A stretch of DNA of 64,000 bases, taken from positions 558,001 to 622,000 of the forward strand of contig NZ_PKMZ01000002.1 in the NCBI RefSeq assembly GCF_002893625.1, written 5' to 3'. This document shows positions 46,238 to 57,442 of the stretch, one piece after another. A program made the position numbers and the translations under genes. Position 1 is the stretch's first letter. Each line of letters opens with the position of its first letter. The notes under the pieces were generated by a model. That model saw only the letters and a list, made by a program, of their open reading frames with translations. It searched no databases and was not told the DNA's origin. Source of the stretch: Mangrovicella endophytica (GTDB lineage Bacteria > Pseudomonadota > Alphaproteobacteria > Rhizobiales > Rhizobiaceae).

Positions 46238-48778
46238 ATGCGAATCATGACGGACGGAGCGAGCGTGGCGACGCCCGACAAGCCCTTCATCGACCGGAGC
46301 GCGAATGCGGCCGGAGTCCGCCGGCTGCTGATGCTGGGAGGATCGTTGATCCTTCTCGCGGCGCTTCTGGCGCTGTTCGGCCATGCCTACGGGCTGGCAG
46401 CACTTTTGACGATCTTCGCCGCACTCGCGGTCATCGGCATCGCGTCGATCTTCGCGTTCGCGCTTGGGGTCGTCCAGCTGAGCGTACGCTCATCGGACAA
46501 GTCCGTGACCGGCGACATCGTCGATTCCATGGCGACCGGGACGCTCGTTGTCGATCGCAAGGGGCGTATCATCTACGCCAACCGGGCCTATGGCGAGATC
46601 ACCGGGGCCGGCGGCGCCGACGACGTGAAGACGCTGGAGCGCCTGCTCGGCCGCGATGCCGAGGCGTCCGAAGCCATCTACAAGCTCGCCAATCTCGCGC
46701 GTGAAAACCAGGCGGGACAGGAGGAGTTTCGCCTTGCCCGCGGCCTGGCCGGCCGGGGTACGCCGCATTGGTACCGGATCTCGGTGCGGCCGTTGCGCAA
46801 CGCCAACGCGCATCTGCAGGCCTGGCAGATCGCCGACATCAGCAGCGAACGGCAGGAGCAGGAAAGCTCCTTTCGCGAACTGCAGCATGCGATCGACTAC
46901 CTCGACCACTCGCCCGCGGGCTTCTTCGCCGCGGACGAGTCCCTGCAGATCGCGTATCTCAATGCCACGCTCGCCAACTGGCTCGGCATCGACCTCGTCT
47001 CCTTCAAGCCATACGAGCGCTCCGTCCTCGACTTCGTGGCGGACGGTTCGCGGGCGCTCTTGAAGGCCGCAGCGAGCGCCGAGGCCGCTGCCGACCAGCC
47101 GGTGCTCGACATCGACCTTGTCACCAGCGCCGGGCAGATCCTGCCCGTCCGCCTCCTGCGCAACGGCGAACGCGGTCGCGACGGCACCGCCGGGCTCAGC
47201 CGCACGCTCGTCCTCCATCGCAGCGTCGACAGCGACGGCACCGGGCCGGTGGATGCCGCCGAGGTGCGCTTCACACGTTTCTTCAATTCCTCCCCGATGG
47301 CGATCGCCGCCATCGACGGGCAGGGGCGTGCGACCCGAGCCAACGCCGCCTTCGCGCGGCTGCTTGGGCCCGCCGCGGCGGCCGGTACGCAGCCCCTGTC
47401 GGAGTGCCTGCGTGAGGACAGCCGCGAGGCGCTGCGCCACGCACTGGAAGCCGCGCTCCGCCGCCAGCCGAACATCCCGGCCGTCGATGCCGAGACGGCC
47501 GGCGAGCCGCAGCGCACGCTGCGCCTGTATGTCAACGGCATCGGCGACGTCTCCGACAGCTCGGAGGAGGCGGTGATCCTCTACGGCGTCGACATCACTG
47601 ACCAGCGCGCCCTTGAAGAGCAGTTTGCCAAGAGCCAGCGCATGCAGGCGATCGGCAATCTCGCCGGCGGCATCGCGCACGACTTCAACAACGTCTTGAC
47701 CATCATCACCGCGTCGGTCGACTTCCTGCTGCTCAACCACCGCACCGGCGATCCGTCCTTCCAGGACCTTCTGCTGATCAAGCAGAGTGCCAACCGGGCC
47801 GCCTCGCTGGTCCGCCAGCTGCTGGCCTATTCGCGCCGCCAGACCATGCGGCCGAAGATGCTGAACCTGACCGACGTCATCGCCGACATGCATCTTCTGC
47901 TGAAGCGGATCTCGGGCGATCTCGCCAAGCTGGAGCGCCACCACAGCCGCGATCTATGGCCGGTGATGGCCGATATCGGCCAGTTCGAGCAGGTGATCAC
48001 CAATCTCGTGCAGAATGCGCGCGACGCCATGACCGATGGCGGCACGATCACCATCTCGACCCGCAACGTCCCGGCGGCGGAAGCCGTCAGCTTCGGCTAT
48101 GCCGAGCTGACCGAGGGCGACTACGTGCTGGTCGAGGTCGCCGACACGGGGTCCGGCATGCCGGCCGACGTCGTGGAGCGGATCTTCGAGCCCTTCTTCA
48201 CCACCAAGGAGATCGGCAAGGGCACCGGGCTCGGCCTCTCCATGGTCTATGGCATCGTCAAACAGTCCGGCGGCTACATCTTCGTGGAATCGAAGCCCGG
48301 CAGCGGCACGACCTTCCGCATCTTCCTGCCGCGCCATGTGCCGGTGGAGAGCGCCGCGCCCCGCGTCGAGACCGGATCACCGACTGCGAGCGCCAAGACG
48401 GATCTCTCCGGCACCGCCTCGATCCTTCTCGTCGAGGACGAGGATCACGTGCGCGCCGGCAATGTCCGTGCGCTCAAGATGCGCGGCTACGAGGTGCACG
48501 AGGCCTCGTCCGGCGTCGAGGCGCTGGAGGTGATGGAGGAACTCGAGGGCAAGATCGACCTTGTCGTCTCGGACGTCGTGATGCCTGAGATGGACGGGCC
48601 GACGCTCCTGCGCGAAATGCGCAAGACGCGGCCGGACCTGAAGTTCATCTTCGTTTCCGGCTATGCCGAGGAGGCTTTTGCCAAGAACCTGCCGGAGGGC
48701 GAGAAGTTCGGCTTCCTCGCTAAGCCCTTCTCGCTGCGTGACCTTGCCGTGTCGGTGAAGGACATGCTGGACGAGTAG
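46238..48778 (+). CDS. cckA: Cell-cycle hybrid histidine kinase CckA
   Basis: An 846-residue membrane-bound hybrid kinase. It has two membrane helices (about 27-75), then PAS-type sensor regions, a HisKA domain with phosphorylatable His481 in [16 protein letters not shown], an ATPase domain with [10 protein letters not shown] and [18 protein letters not shown], and a C-terminal receiver with Asp779 in [13 protein letters not shown]. CckA sends phosphate via ChpT to CtrA and CpdR, controlling division and polarity in alphaproteobacteria. The sequence follows the family throughout. ATG 46238 follows GGCGGAG closely; ATG 46247 is an alternative. Confidence 0.96.
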   Translation: MRIMTDGASVATPDKPFIDRSANAAGVRRLLMLGGSLILLAALLALFGHAYGLAALLTIFAALAVIGIASIFAFALGVVQLSVRSSDKSVTGDIVDSMATGTLVVDRKGRIIYANRAYGEITGAGGADDVKTLERLLGRDAEASEAIYKLANLARENQAGQEEFRLARGLAGRGTPHWYRISVRPLRNANAHLQAWQIADISSERQEQESSFRELQHAIDYLDHSPAGFFAADESLQIAYLNATLANWLGIDLVSFKPYERSVLDFVADGSRALLKAAASAEAAADQPVLDIDLVTSAGQILPVRLLRNGERGRDGTAGLSRTLVLHRSVDSDGTGPVDAAEVRFTRFFNSSPMAIAAIDGQGRATRANAAFARLLGPAAAAGTQPLSECLREDSREALRHALEAALRRQPNIPAVDAETAGEPQRTLRLYVNGIGDVSDSSEEAVILYGVDITDQRALEEQFAKSQRMQAIGNLAGGIAHDFNNVLTIITASVDFLLLNHRTGDPSFQDLLLIKQSANRAASLVRQLLAYSRRQTMRPKMLNLTDVIADMHLLLKRISGDLAKLERHHSRDLWPVMADIGQFEQVITNLVQNARDAMTDGGTITISTRNVPAAEAVSFGYAELTEGDYVLVEVADTGSGMPADVVERIFEPFFTTKEIGKGTGLGLSMVYGIVKQSGGYIFVESKPGSGTTFRIFLPRHVPVESAAPRVETGSPTASAKTDLSGTASILLVEDEDHVRAGNVRALKMRGYEVHEASSGVEALEVMEELEGKIDLVVSDVVMPEMDGPTLLREMRKTRPDLKFIFVSGYAEEAFAKNLPEGEKFGFLAKPFSLRDLAVSVKDMLDE

Positions 48779-48804
48779 GCTCTAAGGTCGGGCCGCTGCA
48801 ACGT

Positions 48805-48840
48805 CGCGGCCGCGGCCTCATGGTCGAGGCGGCGGCCGCG
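48805..48840. terminator. Bidirectional hairpin between cckA and psuG
   Basis: CGCGGCCGC (48805-48813) pairs with GCGGCCGCG (48832-48840). Inside, GCCTC pairs with GAGGC after one G-G mismatch, leaving a 6-base loop. Located between the two convergent stops. Confidence 0.7.
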
Positions 48841-48875
48841 TCGTCCCAGGCCGCCCCGGCGCAGTCGAGGCTTGG

Positions 48876-49802
48876 TCAGGAGACCCGTTGCGCGGCCTTC
48901 AACGCCACCGCGATCTCCGCCGCCAGCCTGGCGTTCGATTCCACCAGCGCGATGTTGGCGACGAGCGAGCGGCCGCCGCTGAGCTCGAACATCTTCGACA
49001 GGAGATAGGGCGTGACCGCCTTGCCGGTGATGCCGTCTTCTTCGGCTGCCCTCAGAGCCGAGGCGATCCAGCCGTCGATCGTCTCGCGTCCGATCTCGGC
49101 TTCGGCTGGAATGGGATTGGCGATCAGCATGCCGCCGGGAATGCCCAGCGCTTCGCGCGCGGCCTGGAAGGCGGCGATCTCGCCGGCGCTGTCGAGCCGC
49201 AGCGGCGCCGTCAGTCCGGAGGAGCGCGACCAGAAGGCGGGGAACTCGGCCGTGCCGTGCCCGACGACCGGAACACCTTTGGTCTCCAGGACTTCCAGCG
49301 TCTTGCTCAGATCCAGAATCGCCTTGGCGCCGGCGCAGACGACGATCACGGCCGTGCGCGCCAACTCCTCCAGATCGGCCGAGATGTCGAAGCTCGTCTC
49401 GGCGCCGCGGTGGACGCCGCCAATGCCGCCCGTCGCGAAGACGCCAATGCCCGCGGCTGCGGCCGCCAGCATTGTCGCGGCGACCGTGGTCGAACCGGTC
49501 CGGCCGGTCGCAATCGCGAAGGCGAGGTCGGCGCGCGAAAGCTTCATCGCGCCGCTGCTTCGCGCCAGGCTTTCAAGATCGGCAGGGTCGAGGCCGATGC
49601 GCAGCGTGCCGTCTAGAACGGCGATCGTCGCCGGCACCGCGCTCGCCTCGGTGATGATCGCCTCGACACGCTGCGCCATACGCAGATTGTCCGGCCAGGG
49701 CATGCCATGCGTGATGATGGTCGATTCGAGCGCGACGATCGGGCGCCCGGCGGCAAGCGCGGCCGCGACGGCGGCGGAGGGGCGGAAGGCGGGTTCGGCC
49801 AT
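48876..49802 (-). CDS. psuG: Pseudouridine-5'-phosphate glycosidase
   Basis: A 308-residue enzyme that splits pseudouridine 5'-phosphate to uracil and ribose 5-phosphate. Key segments: IVALESTIITHGMPWPDNLRMA, the ATGRTGSTTVAATM region, and VFATGGIGGVHRGAE holding active-site residues. It is 11 bases downstream of psuK on the same strand, completing the two-step pathway that recycles pseudouridine from RNA turnover. Confidence 0.95.
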   Translation of the reverse strand: MAEPAFRPSAAVAAALAAGRPIVALESTIITHGMPWPDNLRMAQRVEAIITEASAVPATIAVLDGTLRIGLDPADLESLARSSGAMKLSRADLAFAIATGRTGSTTVAATMLAAAAAGIGVFATGGIGGVHRGAETSFDISADLEELARTAVIVVCAGAKAILDLSKTLEVLETKGVPVVGHGTAEFPAFWSRSSGLTAPLRLDSAGEIAAFQAAREALGIPGGMLIANPIPAEAEIGRETIDGWIASALRAAEEDGITGKAVTPYLLSKMFELSGGRSLVANIALVESNARLAAEIAVALKAAQRVS

Positions 49803-49813
49803 GGTGCGGGACC

Positions 49814-50797
49814 TTATGTGATGCGCCGCGGCTGCGGCATTTGGCCGACGAGCGCTGCGATCTGCGTCTCGAAGTCGTGGGGCGGAAACGAGGCGGGCGC
49901 GGTGATCCGCAGTGCCGCTGCGGCCTGGCCGCGCTGCACTGCCGACAGGAGCGACTCGCCCGAAAGGATGGCGTGGAATGCGACGCCGGCCAGCGTATCG
50001 CCAGCGCCGGTGACGTCCACGGGTGAAACTGCTGGCGGCGACTGCCGGTAGACCCCGCCGCCGTCGAGGATCGCGGCGTCGTGCGGACCATCTGTGATGA
50101 CGGCCGCCTTCAAGCCGACCGCGGCAAGCCCGCCCGCCAGCGCGCCGACATCGGTCAATGCTCCGTCGCGACCATGGGCCTCTGTCTCCAGCGAATCGAG
50201 CAGTGCCGAGGCTTCGGCCTTCGATAGGAAAGCGACGGACAGGAACGGCAGGATGCCGCCCAGCCGAGGCGCCTTCGCCGGTGAAACACCGATGGCGGCG
50301 ATCGGCCGTCCATCGGCCAGGGCGGCGAGGTGGCGCAGGCCGCTCTCCGGCAGATTGGCATCGACGAGCAGGGCGTCGGCTTTTGCCGCCAGATCCCGAA
50401 AATGCTTCCGGGACAGGGCGCGTGCCGTGAGGAGATCATAGAGGCCCATATCGGCAACGCCGACGATGAGTTCGCCGTCGCAGTCCAGGACGGCCGTGTA
50501 ACTCGGCGTCCGGCGGTCCAGCCAGACGACCCCCGCGTCGATCATGCCCGCCCGCGCGATGGCAACGGCGACCTCGTTGCCGGCCGTATCACCGCCGCGC
50601 GCGCCGACGACGTGCACTATTCCGCCGAGAGCGCTCATCGAGAGGGCTGCATTGAAGCCGCCGCCGCCGATCCGCTGAGAGCTTGTGCCGGGGTTCGACG
50701 CGCCTGGCGTGGCCGGCGCGGAGGTGCGGCAGATGGTGTCGCGATGCGCACCGCCGACCACCACGATCTCGAACTGGCTTTCGCTCTGCTCGTTCAT
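49814..50797 (-). CDS. psuK: Pseudouridine kinase (PfkB family)
   Basis: A 327-residue PfkB-type sugar kinase. N-terminal GGAHRDTICR and GGGGFNAALSMSALGG, and the C-terminal catalytic signature VDVTGAGDTLAGVAFHAIL with the catalytic aspartate. The direct pairing with psuG identifies the likely substrate as pseudouridine. The start, ATG 50797, lies close to the divergent recA promoter. Confidence 0.92.
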   Translation of the reverse strand: MNEQSESQFEIVVVGGAHRDTICRTSAPATPGASNPGTSSQRIGGGGFNAALSMSALGGIVHVVGARGGDTAGNEVAVAIARAGMIDAGVVWLDRRTPSYTAVLDCDGELIVGVADMGLYDLLTARALSRKHFRDLAAKADALLVDANLPESGLRHLAALADGRPIAAIGVSPAKAPRLGGILPFLSVAFLSKAEASALLDSLETEAHGRDGALTDVGALAGGLAAVGLKAAVITDGPHDAAILDGGGVYRQSPPAVSPVDVTGAGDTLAGVAFHAILSGESLLSAVQRGQAAAALRITAPASFPPHDFETQIAALVGQMPQPRRIT

Positions 50798-50872
50798 CCC
50801 GCGTTAACCCTTCGACGCGGCGGCGAATGCATCGAATCGGCCAGCGAAGCTAGAACAAAACGCTATCATGAC

Positions 50873-50901
50873 TTGCAGGACGAGAACAAAAGAGGTACAT
50901 A
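50873..50901 (+). promoter_or_regulatory. recA promoter with overlapping LexA (SOS) box
   Basis: TTGCAG, 17-base spacer, TACATA. Within the spacer and -10 lies GAACAAAAGAGGTAC (50884-50898), which matches the alphaproteobacterial SOS box GAAC-N7-GAAC at 7 of 8 positions. A LexA dimer bound there would block the promoter. Confidence 0.72.
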
Positions 50902-50956
50902 GAAATCCCCGGCGTGATTGCGCCCATTCCCAACGCGTGGAATAAGGTCCCAGCCC

Positions 50957-52030
<1,074 letters not shown>

Positions 52031-52096
52031 CCGGATCGAATGAGAGTGGCTGGTGCACTGACGGGCACCAAACGCTTCAGTTCGGAATGTCGCGGA

Positions 52097-52122
52097 GGGC
52101 GGTGCGTGGAAGCGTGCCGCCC
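52097..52122 (+). terminator. Terminator after recA
   Basis: GGGCGG ... CCGCCC stem (with extra inner pairing TGCG/CGTG imperfect) followed by TTCGGCTTTT, 66 bases after the recA stop. Confidence 0.65.
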
Positions 52123-52276
52123 TTCGGCTTTTCGGACATGGCTTGTTTCGGCGCGGGTTGACGGCCGCAAGATGGACAGGGTCCGGACGCCCCGCTAAAA
52201 GCGGCTCGCCAGCGCAGCGGACCTTTCGGCACCTCGCGCACGGCCTGTTTTCCAAAGCGGTCCAAAAGGTTGCTTC

Positions 52277-54931
52277 ATGAGTGGCGTGAACGACATCCGG
52301 TCGGCGTTTCTGCAGTTCTTCGCCAAGAACGGCCACGAGGCCGTTGCCTCATCGCCTCTGGTGCCGCGCAACGACCCCACATTGATGTTCACCAATGCCG
52401 GCATGGTCCAGTTCAAGAACGTCTTCACGGGTCTTGAGAGCCGTCCCTATTCGCGCGCCGCGACGTCGCAGAAGTGCGTGCGCGCCGGCGGCAAGCACAA
52501 CGATCTCGACAATGTCGGCTACACCGCCCGGCATCACACCTTCTTCGAGATGCTCGGCAACTTCTCCTTCGGCGACTATTTTAAGGAGCACGCGATCGAG
52601 CTGGCCTGGAACCTCCTGACCAAGGAGTTCAGGCTGCCGCAGGAGAAGCTGCTCGTCACCGTCTACCATGATGACGACGATGCGGCCTCGCTCTGGAAGC
52701 GCATCGCCGGCCTGTCCGACGACCGCATCATCCGCATCGCCACCTCCGACAACTTCTGGCAGATGGGCGATACCGGCCCCTGCGGCCCGTGTTCCGAGAT
52801 CTTCTATGATCACGGTGAGGGCATCTATGGCGGCCCTCCGGGCAGCCCCGAGGAAGATGGCGACCGCTTCATCGAGATCTGGAACCTCGTCTTCATGCAG
52901 TTCGAGCAGATCGAGCCGGGCAACCGGGTTCCGCTGCCGCGACCTTCGATCGACACCGGCATGGGCCTCGAGCGCGTTGCTGCCGTGCTGCAGGGCGTCC
53001 ACGACAATTACGACATCGATCTTTTCCGCACGCTGATCCGCGCCTCCGAGGAGCTGATCGGCGTTGATGCCGTCGGCGAGCGCCGCGCGAGCCACCGCGT
53101 CATTGCCGACCATCTGCGCGCAACCGCCTTCCTGATTGCCGACGGCGTTCTGCCCTCCAATGAGGGCCGCGGCTATGTGCTCCGGCGCATCATGCGGCGC
53201 GCCATGCGCCATGCGCGCCTTCTCGGTGCGCGCGAGCCGATCCTCTACCGCCTGCTGCCGACCCTGGTTGGCGAGATGGGCCGCGCCTATCCTGAGCTGG
53301 CACGTGCCGAGGCGCTGATCTCCGAGACGCTGAAGCTGGAGGAGAAGCGGTTCCTGCAGACGCTGGATCGCGGCCTCTCGCTCCTCGCCGATGCCACCGA
53401 GGGCATGGATGCCGGTGCCAAGCTTTCGGGTGAGACGGCCTTCAAGCTTTATGACACCTACGGCTTCCCTCTGGACCTGACGCAGGACGCCCTGCGCCAG
53501 CGCGGCATCGAGGTGGACACGCAAGGCTTCAATGCCGCGATGGAGCGCCAGAAGGCGGAGGCGCGCGCAAGCTGGGCCGGCTCCGGTGAGGCCGCGTCTG
53601 ACACGATCTGGTTCGGCATCCGTGAGCGGGCCGGCGCGACGGAGTTCCTCGGCTACGACACCGAGCAGGCGGAGGGCGCCGTCCTGGCCATCGTCAGGGA
53701 CGGCGTCGAGGTCGATACAGCTCAGACGGGCGAGGAGGTGGCGCTGGTCCTCAACCAGACGCCGTTCTACGCCGAATCCGGCGGGCAGCTCGGCGATACT
53801 GGCACGATGCGGGGCGACGGCGTGGTGGTGACGATCACCGACACGCAGAAGGCGGCCGACGGGTTGTTCATCCACAAGGGCCGCGTGGCCGAGGGCACGC
53901 TGCGCAAGGGTGCTGCACTGGAGCTGAGCGTCGACCATACACGGCGCAGCCGCATCCGCGCCAACCACTCGGCGACCCATCTTCTCCATGAGGGCTTGCG
54001 CGAGGTCCTCGGAAGCCATGTCGCCCAGAAGGGCTCGATGGTGTCGCCGGAGCGTCTGCGCTTCGACTTCTCCCACCCCAAGCCAATCGAGGCGGGCGAG
54101 CTCGCCGAAGTCGAGCGGCTGGCGAACGGCATCATTCGGCAGAATGCCGCCGTCGAGACGCGCCTGATGGCCGTCGATGACGCGATCGCGTCCGGCGCCA
54201 TGGCGCTGTTTGGCGAAAAGTATGGCGACGAGGTCCGAGTCGTCTCGATGGGCATGGCGGAGGAGGGCGAGAAGGCCGGCCGCTCCTATTCCGTGGAACT
54301 GTGCGGTGGCACCCATGTGCGCGCCACCGGCGATATCGGCCTTGTCCATGTGCTGAGCGAGAGCGCGGTCGGCGCTGGCGTGCGGCGCATCGAGGCGCTG
54401 ACTGGCGACGCGGCGCGCGCCTACTTCCTCGAACAGGAAGCGCGGGTGCGCCGTATGGCGGCGGCGCTGAAGGTCGGGCCGGCCGAGGTGGCGGACCGGC
54501 TGGACGCCATCGTCGAGGAGCGCCGGCGGCTCGAGCGTGAGCTTGCCGATGCCCGCCGCAAGCTGGCTCTGGCAGGGCCGGCAGGCGGTGGCGACGCCGG
54601 GGCGAAGACCGTGAACGGCGTGAGCTTCCTCGGCCGCGTGCTCGACGGTGTGCCGGGCAAGGACCTGAAGGGCATGGTCGACGAGGCGATGGCCGGCCTG
54701 TCCTCGGGCGTCGTGGCTTATGCCGGTGTTGCCGAGGGCAAGGCGAGCGTAGTCGTGGCCGTCAGCAAGGACCTGACCGGCCGTTTCGATGCCGTGCAGC
54801 TCGTGCGTGCGGCAAGCGGCGCCATCGGCGGCAAGGGCGGTGGCGGACGTCCCGACATGGCGCAGGCGGGCGGGCCCGATGGCGACAAGGCGGCGGAGGC
54901 GATCGCGACGGTGGAGAAGGCGCTCGCCTGA
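52277..54931 (+). CDS. alaS: Alanyl-tRNA synthetase
   Basis: An 884-residue class II synthetase. Catalytic motifs: [14 protein letters not shown] (with [11 protein letters not shown]), [23 protein letters not shown] and [15 protein letters not shown]. The editing domain has HSATHLLHE and CGGTHV zinc ligands. The C-terminal part is long, with the helical DARRKLALA region and a Gly-rich C-Ala domain ([16 protein letters not shown]). Synteny with recA upstream and icd downstream is conserved in Rhizobiales. About 246 non-coding bases separate it from recA. Confidence 0.98.
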   Translation: MSGVNDIRSAFLQFFAKNGHEAVASSPLVPRNDPTLMFTNAGMVQFKNVFTGLESRPYSRAATSQKCVRAGGKHNDLDNVGYTARHHTFFEMLGNFSFGDYFKEHAIELAWNLLTKEFRLPQEKLLVTVYHDDDDAASLWKRIAGLSDDRIIRIATSDNFWQMGDTGPCGPCSEIFYDHGEGIYGGPPGSPEEDGDRFIEIWNLVFMQFEQIEPGNRVPLPRPSIDTGMGLERVAAVLQGVHDNYDIDLFRTLIRASEELIGVDAVGERRASHRVIADHLRATAFLIADGVLPSNEGRGYVLRRIMRRAMRHARLLGAREPILYRLLPTLVGEMGRAYPELARAEALISETLKLEEKRFLQTLDRGLSLLADATEGMDAGAKLSGETAFKLYDTYGFPLDLTQDALRQRGIEVDTQGFNAAMERQKAEARASWAGSGEAASDTIWFGIRERAGATEFLGYDTEQAEGAVLAIVRDGVEVDTAQTGEEVALVLNQTPFYAESGGQLGDTGTMRGDGVVVTITDTQKAADGLFIHKGRVAEGTLRKGAALELSVDHTRRSRIRANHSATHLLHEGLREVLGSHVAQKGSMVSPERLRFDFSHPKPIEAGELAEVERLANGIIRQNAAVETRLMAVDDAIASGAMALFGEKYGDEVRVVSMGMAEEGEKAGRSYSVELCGGTHVRATGDIGLVHVLSESAVGAGVRRIEALTGDAARAYFLEQEARVRRMAAALKVGPAEVADRLDAIVEERRRLERELADARRKLALAGPAGGGDAGAKTVNGVSFLGRVLDGVPGKDLKGMVDEAMAGLSSGVVAYAGVAEGKASVVVAVSKDLTGRFDAVQLVRAASGAIGGKGGGGRPDMAQAGGPDGDKAAEAIATVEKALA

Positions 54932-55002
54932 TCGAAGGGCGGGCGGCGGGGATCATCCCGCCGCGGTCATCTTTTCCGGCGCCGTCTGAAACGACATCAT
55001 GA

Positions 55003-55030
55003 AAAAGCCCGGCGCATCGGCCGGGCTTTT
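55003..55030. terminator. Bidirectional terminator between alaS and icd
   Basis: AAAAGCCCGGC - GCATCG - GCCGGGCTTTT, a perfect 11-bp stem with A and T tracts on either side. It can end both convergent transcripts. A second stem CGGCGGG/CCCGCCG lies just before at 54947-54965. Confidence 0.93.
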
Positions 55031-55057
55031 CTTTGTCTGCGGTGGCGATAGCCGCCG

Positions 55058-56272
55058 TCAGGCGGCCATCGCCTTCTGGAGGTTCTCGTCGATCTTGTCG
55101 AGGAAACCCGTGGTGGACAGCCAGGGCTGATCCGGACCGATGAGGAGGGCGAGATCCTTGGTCATGTGACCAGCCTCGACGGTCTCGACGCAGACGCGCT
55201 CCAGGGTCTCGGCAAAGCGCTTCAGCTCGGCATTGCTGTCGAGCTTGGCACGGTGGGAGAGGCCGCGCGTCCAGGCGAAGATCGACGCGATCGAGTTGGT
55301 CGAGGTCTCCTGGCCCTTCTGATGCTGGCGATAGTGGCGGGTGACGGTGCCGTGCGCGGCTTCCGCCTCGACGGTCTGGCCGTCCGGCGTCAGCAGCACC
55401 GAGGTCATCAAGCCGAGCGAGCCGAAACCCTGCGCCACGGTATCGGACTGCACGTCGCCGTCGTAGTTCTTGCAGGCCCAGACATAGCCGCCGGACCACT
55501 TCAGCGCCGAGGCGACCATGTCGTCGATCAGGCGATGCTCGTAGGTGATCTTGGCCGCCTTGAAGCGGTCCTCGAACTCGGCCTCGTAGACTTCCTGGAA
55601 GATATCCTTGAAGCGGCCGTCATAGGCCTTGAGGATGGTGTTCTTGGTGGAGAGATAGACCGGATAGCCGCGCTGCAGGCCGTAGTTCATCGAGGCGCGT
55701 GCAAACTCGCGGATCGACTCATCCAGATTGTACATGCCCATAGCGACGCCGGACGACGGCGCGTCGAAAACCTCGTGCTCGATGGTGTTGCCGTCCTCGC
55801 CGACGAACTTGATCGACAGCTTGCCCTTGCCCGGGAACTTGAAATCGGTCGCCTTGTACTGGTCGCCGAAAGCGTGGCGGCCGACGATGATCGGCTTCGT
55901 CCAGCCCGGCACCAGGCGCGGCACGTTGCGGCAGATGATTGGCTCACGGAAGATGACGCCGCCGAGGATGTTGCGGATCGTGCCGTTCGGCGACTTCCAC
56001 ATCTTCTTGAGGCCAAATTCCTCGACACGGGCTTCGTCCGGGGTGATCGTGGCGCATTTTACGCCGACGCCGTACTTCTTTATGGCGTTCGCCGCATCCA
56101 CCGTCACCTGATCGTTGGTGGCGTCGCGGTTCTCCATCCCGAGATCGTAGTAGTGAAGATCGATGTCGAGGTAGGGGTGGATCAGCTTGTCCTTGATGAA
56201 CTGCCAGATGATCCGGGTCATTTCGTCGCCGTCGAGTTCCACAACCGGGTTGTCGACCTTGATTTTCGCCAT
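55058..56272 (-). CDS. icd: NADP-dependent isocitrate dehydrogenase
   Basis: TCA-cycle enzyme converting isocitrate to 2-oxoglutarate. The 404-residue length and sequence belong to the eukaryote-like NADP-IDH group found in Rhizobiales ([62 protein letters not shown]). ATG 56272 (MAKIKVDNP) gives the family start; the frame upstream to 56317 adds 15 non-conserved residues. It marks the left border of the accessory region that follows. Confidence 0.97.
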   Translation of the reverse strand: MAKIKVDNPVVELDGDEMTRIIWQFIKDKLIHPYLDIDLHYYDLGMENRDATNDQVTVDAANAIKKYGVGVKCATITPDEARVEEFGLKKMWKSPNGTIRNILGGVIFREPIICRNVPRLVPGWTKPIIVGRHAFGDQYKATDFKFPGKGKLSIKFVGEDGNTIEHEVFDAPSSGVAMGMYNLDESIREFARASMNYGLQRGYPVYLSTKNTILKAYDGRFKDIFQEVYEAEFEDRFKAAKITYEHRLIDDMVASALKWSGGYVWACKNYDGDVQSDTVAQGFGSLGLMTSVLLTPDGQTVEAEAAHGTVTRHYRQHQKGQETSTNSIASIFAWTRGLSHRAKLDSNAELKRFAETLERVCVETVEAGHMTKDLALLIGPDQPWLSTTGFLDKIDENLQKAMAA

Positions 56273-56583
56273 GGACAATGCCTCGATTCTCAGCGACGGG
56301 CGCCGCATCTGCTTCACGGAAGGTTCGCGGCCCTATAGCACCCCGGGCTGGAGAGGCAAAGCAGGTGCGCGCTCCCCGTGCCGTTTCCGCATGGTCCGGA
56401 ATCATGCGATGATCGCCTTCGAAGATGTTCAGTGGTTCCGACGTCACGCCGCCTGTTGCGGTCGGCAGCTTCCGCAACGAGCGAGCCGGCGACTGCCACG
56501 ACATCTTCAACAGAACTGTTGCGGTCCTCTGACGGCCAGTCAGAGAAACCATTGACGATGCGACCACTTTCAAGGTTGCCGCT
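56273..56583. other. Gap between icd and methyltransferase gene
   Basis: 311 bases between divergently oriented genes. It contains inverted repeat GTTGCGG...CCGCAAC (about 56455-56477) and the operator-like palindrome at 56527-56545. No gene is supported. It should hold the icd promoter. Confidence 0.5.
56527..56545. promoter_or_regulatory. Operator-like palindrome before the methyltransferase gene
   Basis: CTCTGAC - GGCCA - GTCAGAG: perfect 7-bp arms around 5 bases, 39 bases before the start codon. Seen in sequence; function unknown. Confidence 0.4.
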
Positions 56584-57354
56584 ATGAGACATCTGCATGC
56601 ACTGCTTTTGAATTTGGCAGGGAGAGGTCGTCGTTTACAGCAAAGGAGGTTGAGCCGAGCCGAAGCCGAGACGCTGTCCCCGGGCGCTGACCACTATGCA
56701 GCCTATGTCGGGCCGCCGACGGAGTGGGACCTCATGGGTGCCACGCAATTCCGGCTGTTGTGCGCGCTGGGCCTGCGCGATCATCACAAGGTGCTGGACG
56801 TGGGATGCGGGTCATTGCGGGGCGGGCGGTTTCTGCTGCTCTACCTCGATAGAGGCAACTACTACGGCATTGAGCCGAACCGCTGGCTGATCGACGACGT
56901 CGTCGCGCGTGAATTGGGCGAGGAGCTCATTCGGCTGCGGGCACCCCGCTTTTCCAGCCGGAACGATTTTGATCCTTCCGAATTCGGCACTGCATTCGAC
57001 TTCGTCATCGCGCAGTCGATCTTCTCGCATGCGGGCCCGGACATCATCCTGCCTGCGCTGCGGAACCTGGGACGCTTCCTGCGACCTGGCGGGCTGATCC
57101 TCGCCACTTTCATCCACCGCGAGACTAATCGCGAGATGCCCGAAGAAGCGCCGGGCTGGACCTATCCCGGCTGCACGACCTACTCGGCGCCTCGGATCCT
57201 GGAGCTTCTAGGGCAGGCCGGGATGATCGGACGGATGCTGCCCTGGTATCATCCGCGCCAGAGTTGGTACGCGATCGCCTCACGTCACGAGGACATTCCT
57301 CCGGAAGAATTCGACGTGCACCTTTCGGGTCAGGTCCGGAGTGGCTTTGAGTAG
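56584..57354 (+). CDS. Class I SAM-dependent methyltransferase
   Basis: A 256-residue Rossmann-fold methyltransferase. Motif I is VLDVGCGSLRGGRFLLLYLD, the acidic loop NYYGIEPNRWLIDD follows, then DFVIAQSIFSHAG and LRPGGLILATF. A helical N-terminus (RGRRLQQRRLSRAEAETLSPGADHYAAYVGPPTEWDLMG) is probably substrate-facing. The substrate is unknown; similar proteins occur near sulfotransferase and glycan genes, and here it heads an accessory region with a glycosyltransferase-sulfotransferase fusion. The ribosome site is weak (AAGG). Confidence 0.85.
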   Translation: MRHLHALLLNLAGRGRRLQQRRLSRAEAETLSPGADHYAAYVGPPTEWDLMGATQFRLLCALGLRDHHKVLDVGCGSLRGGRFLLLYLDRGNYYGIEPNRWLIDDVVARELGEELIRLRAPRFSSRNDFDPSEFGTAFDFVIAQSIFSHAGPDIILPALRNLGRFLRPGGLILATFIHRETNREMPEEAPGWTYPGCTTYSAPRILELLGQAGMIGRMLPWYHPRQSWYAIASRHEDIPPEEFDVHLSGQVRSGFE

Positions 57355-57405
57355 GGCGAGCTTCGGCCTGGTAATGGCACGAGGCAACGGCCAAGCATCG
57401 AACAT

Positions 57406-57436
57406 CTGCCGGCAGGTCTTGTGGACCTGCCGGCAG
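57406..57436. terminator. Strong hairpin between methyltransferase and beta-helix genes
   Basis: Perfect 13-bp arms CTGCCGGCAGGTC / GACCTGCCGGCAG with a 5-base loop, placed between two convergent genes. Confidence 0.75.
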
Positions 57437-57442
57437 CAGGGA

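Noticed and set aside
52349-54349. 666-codon minus-strand frame opposite alaS
   Set aside because: Shadow of alaS, which has all class II synthetase motifs.
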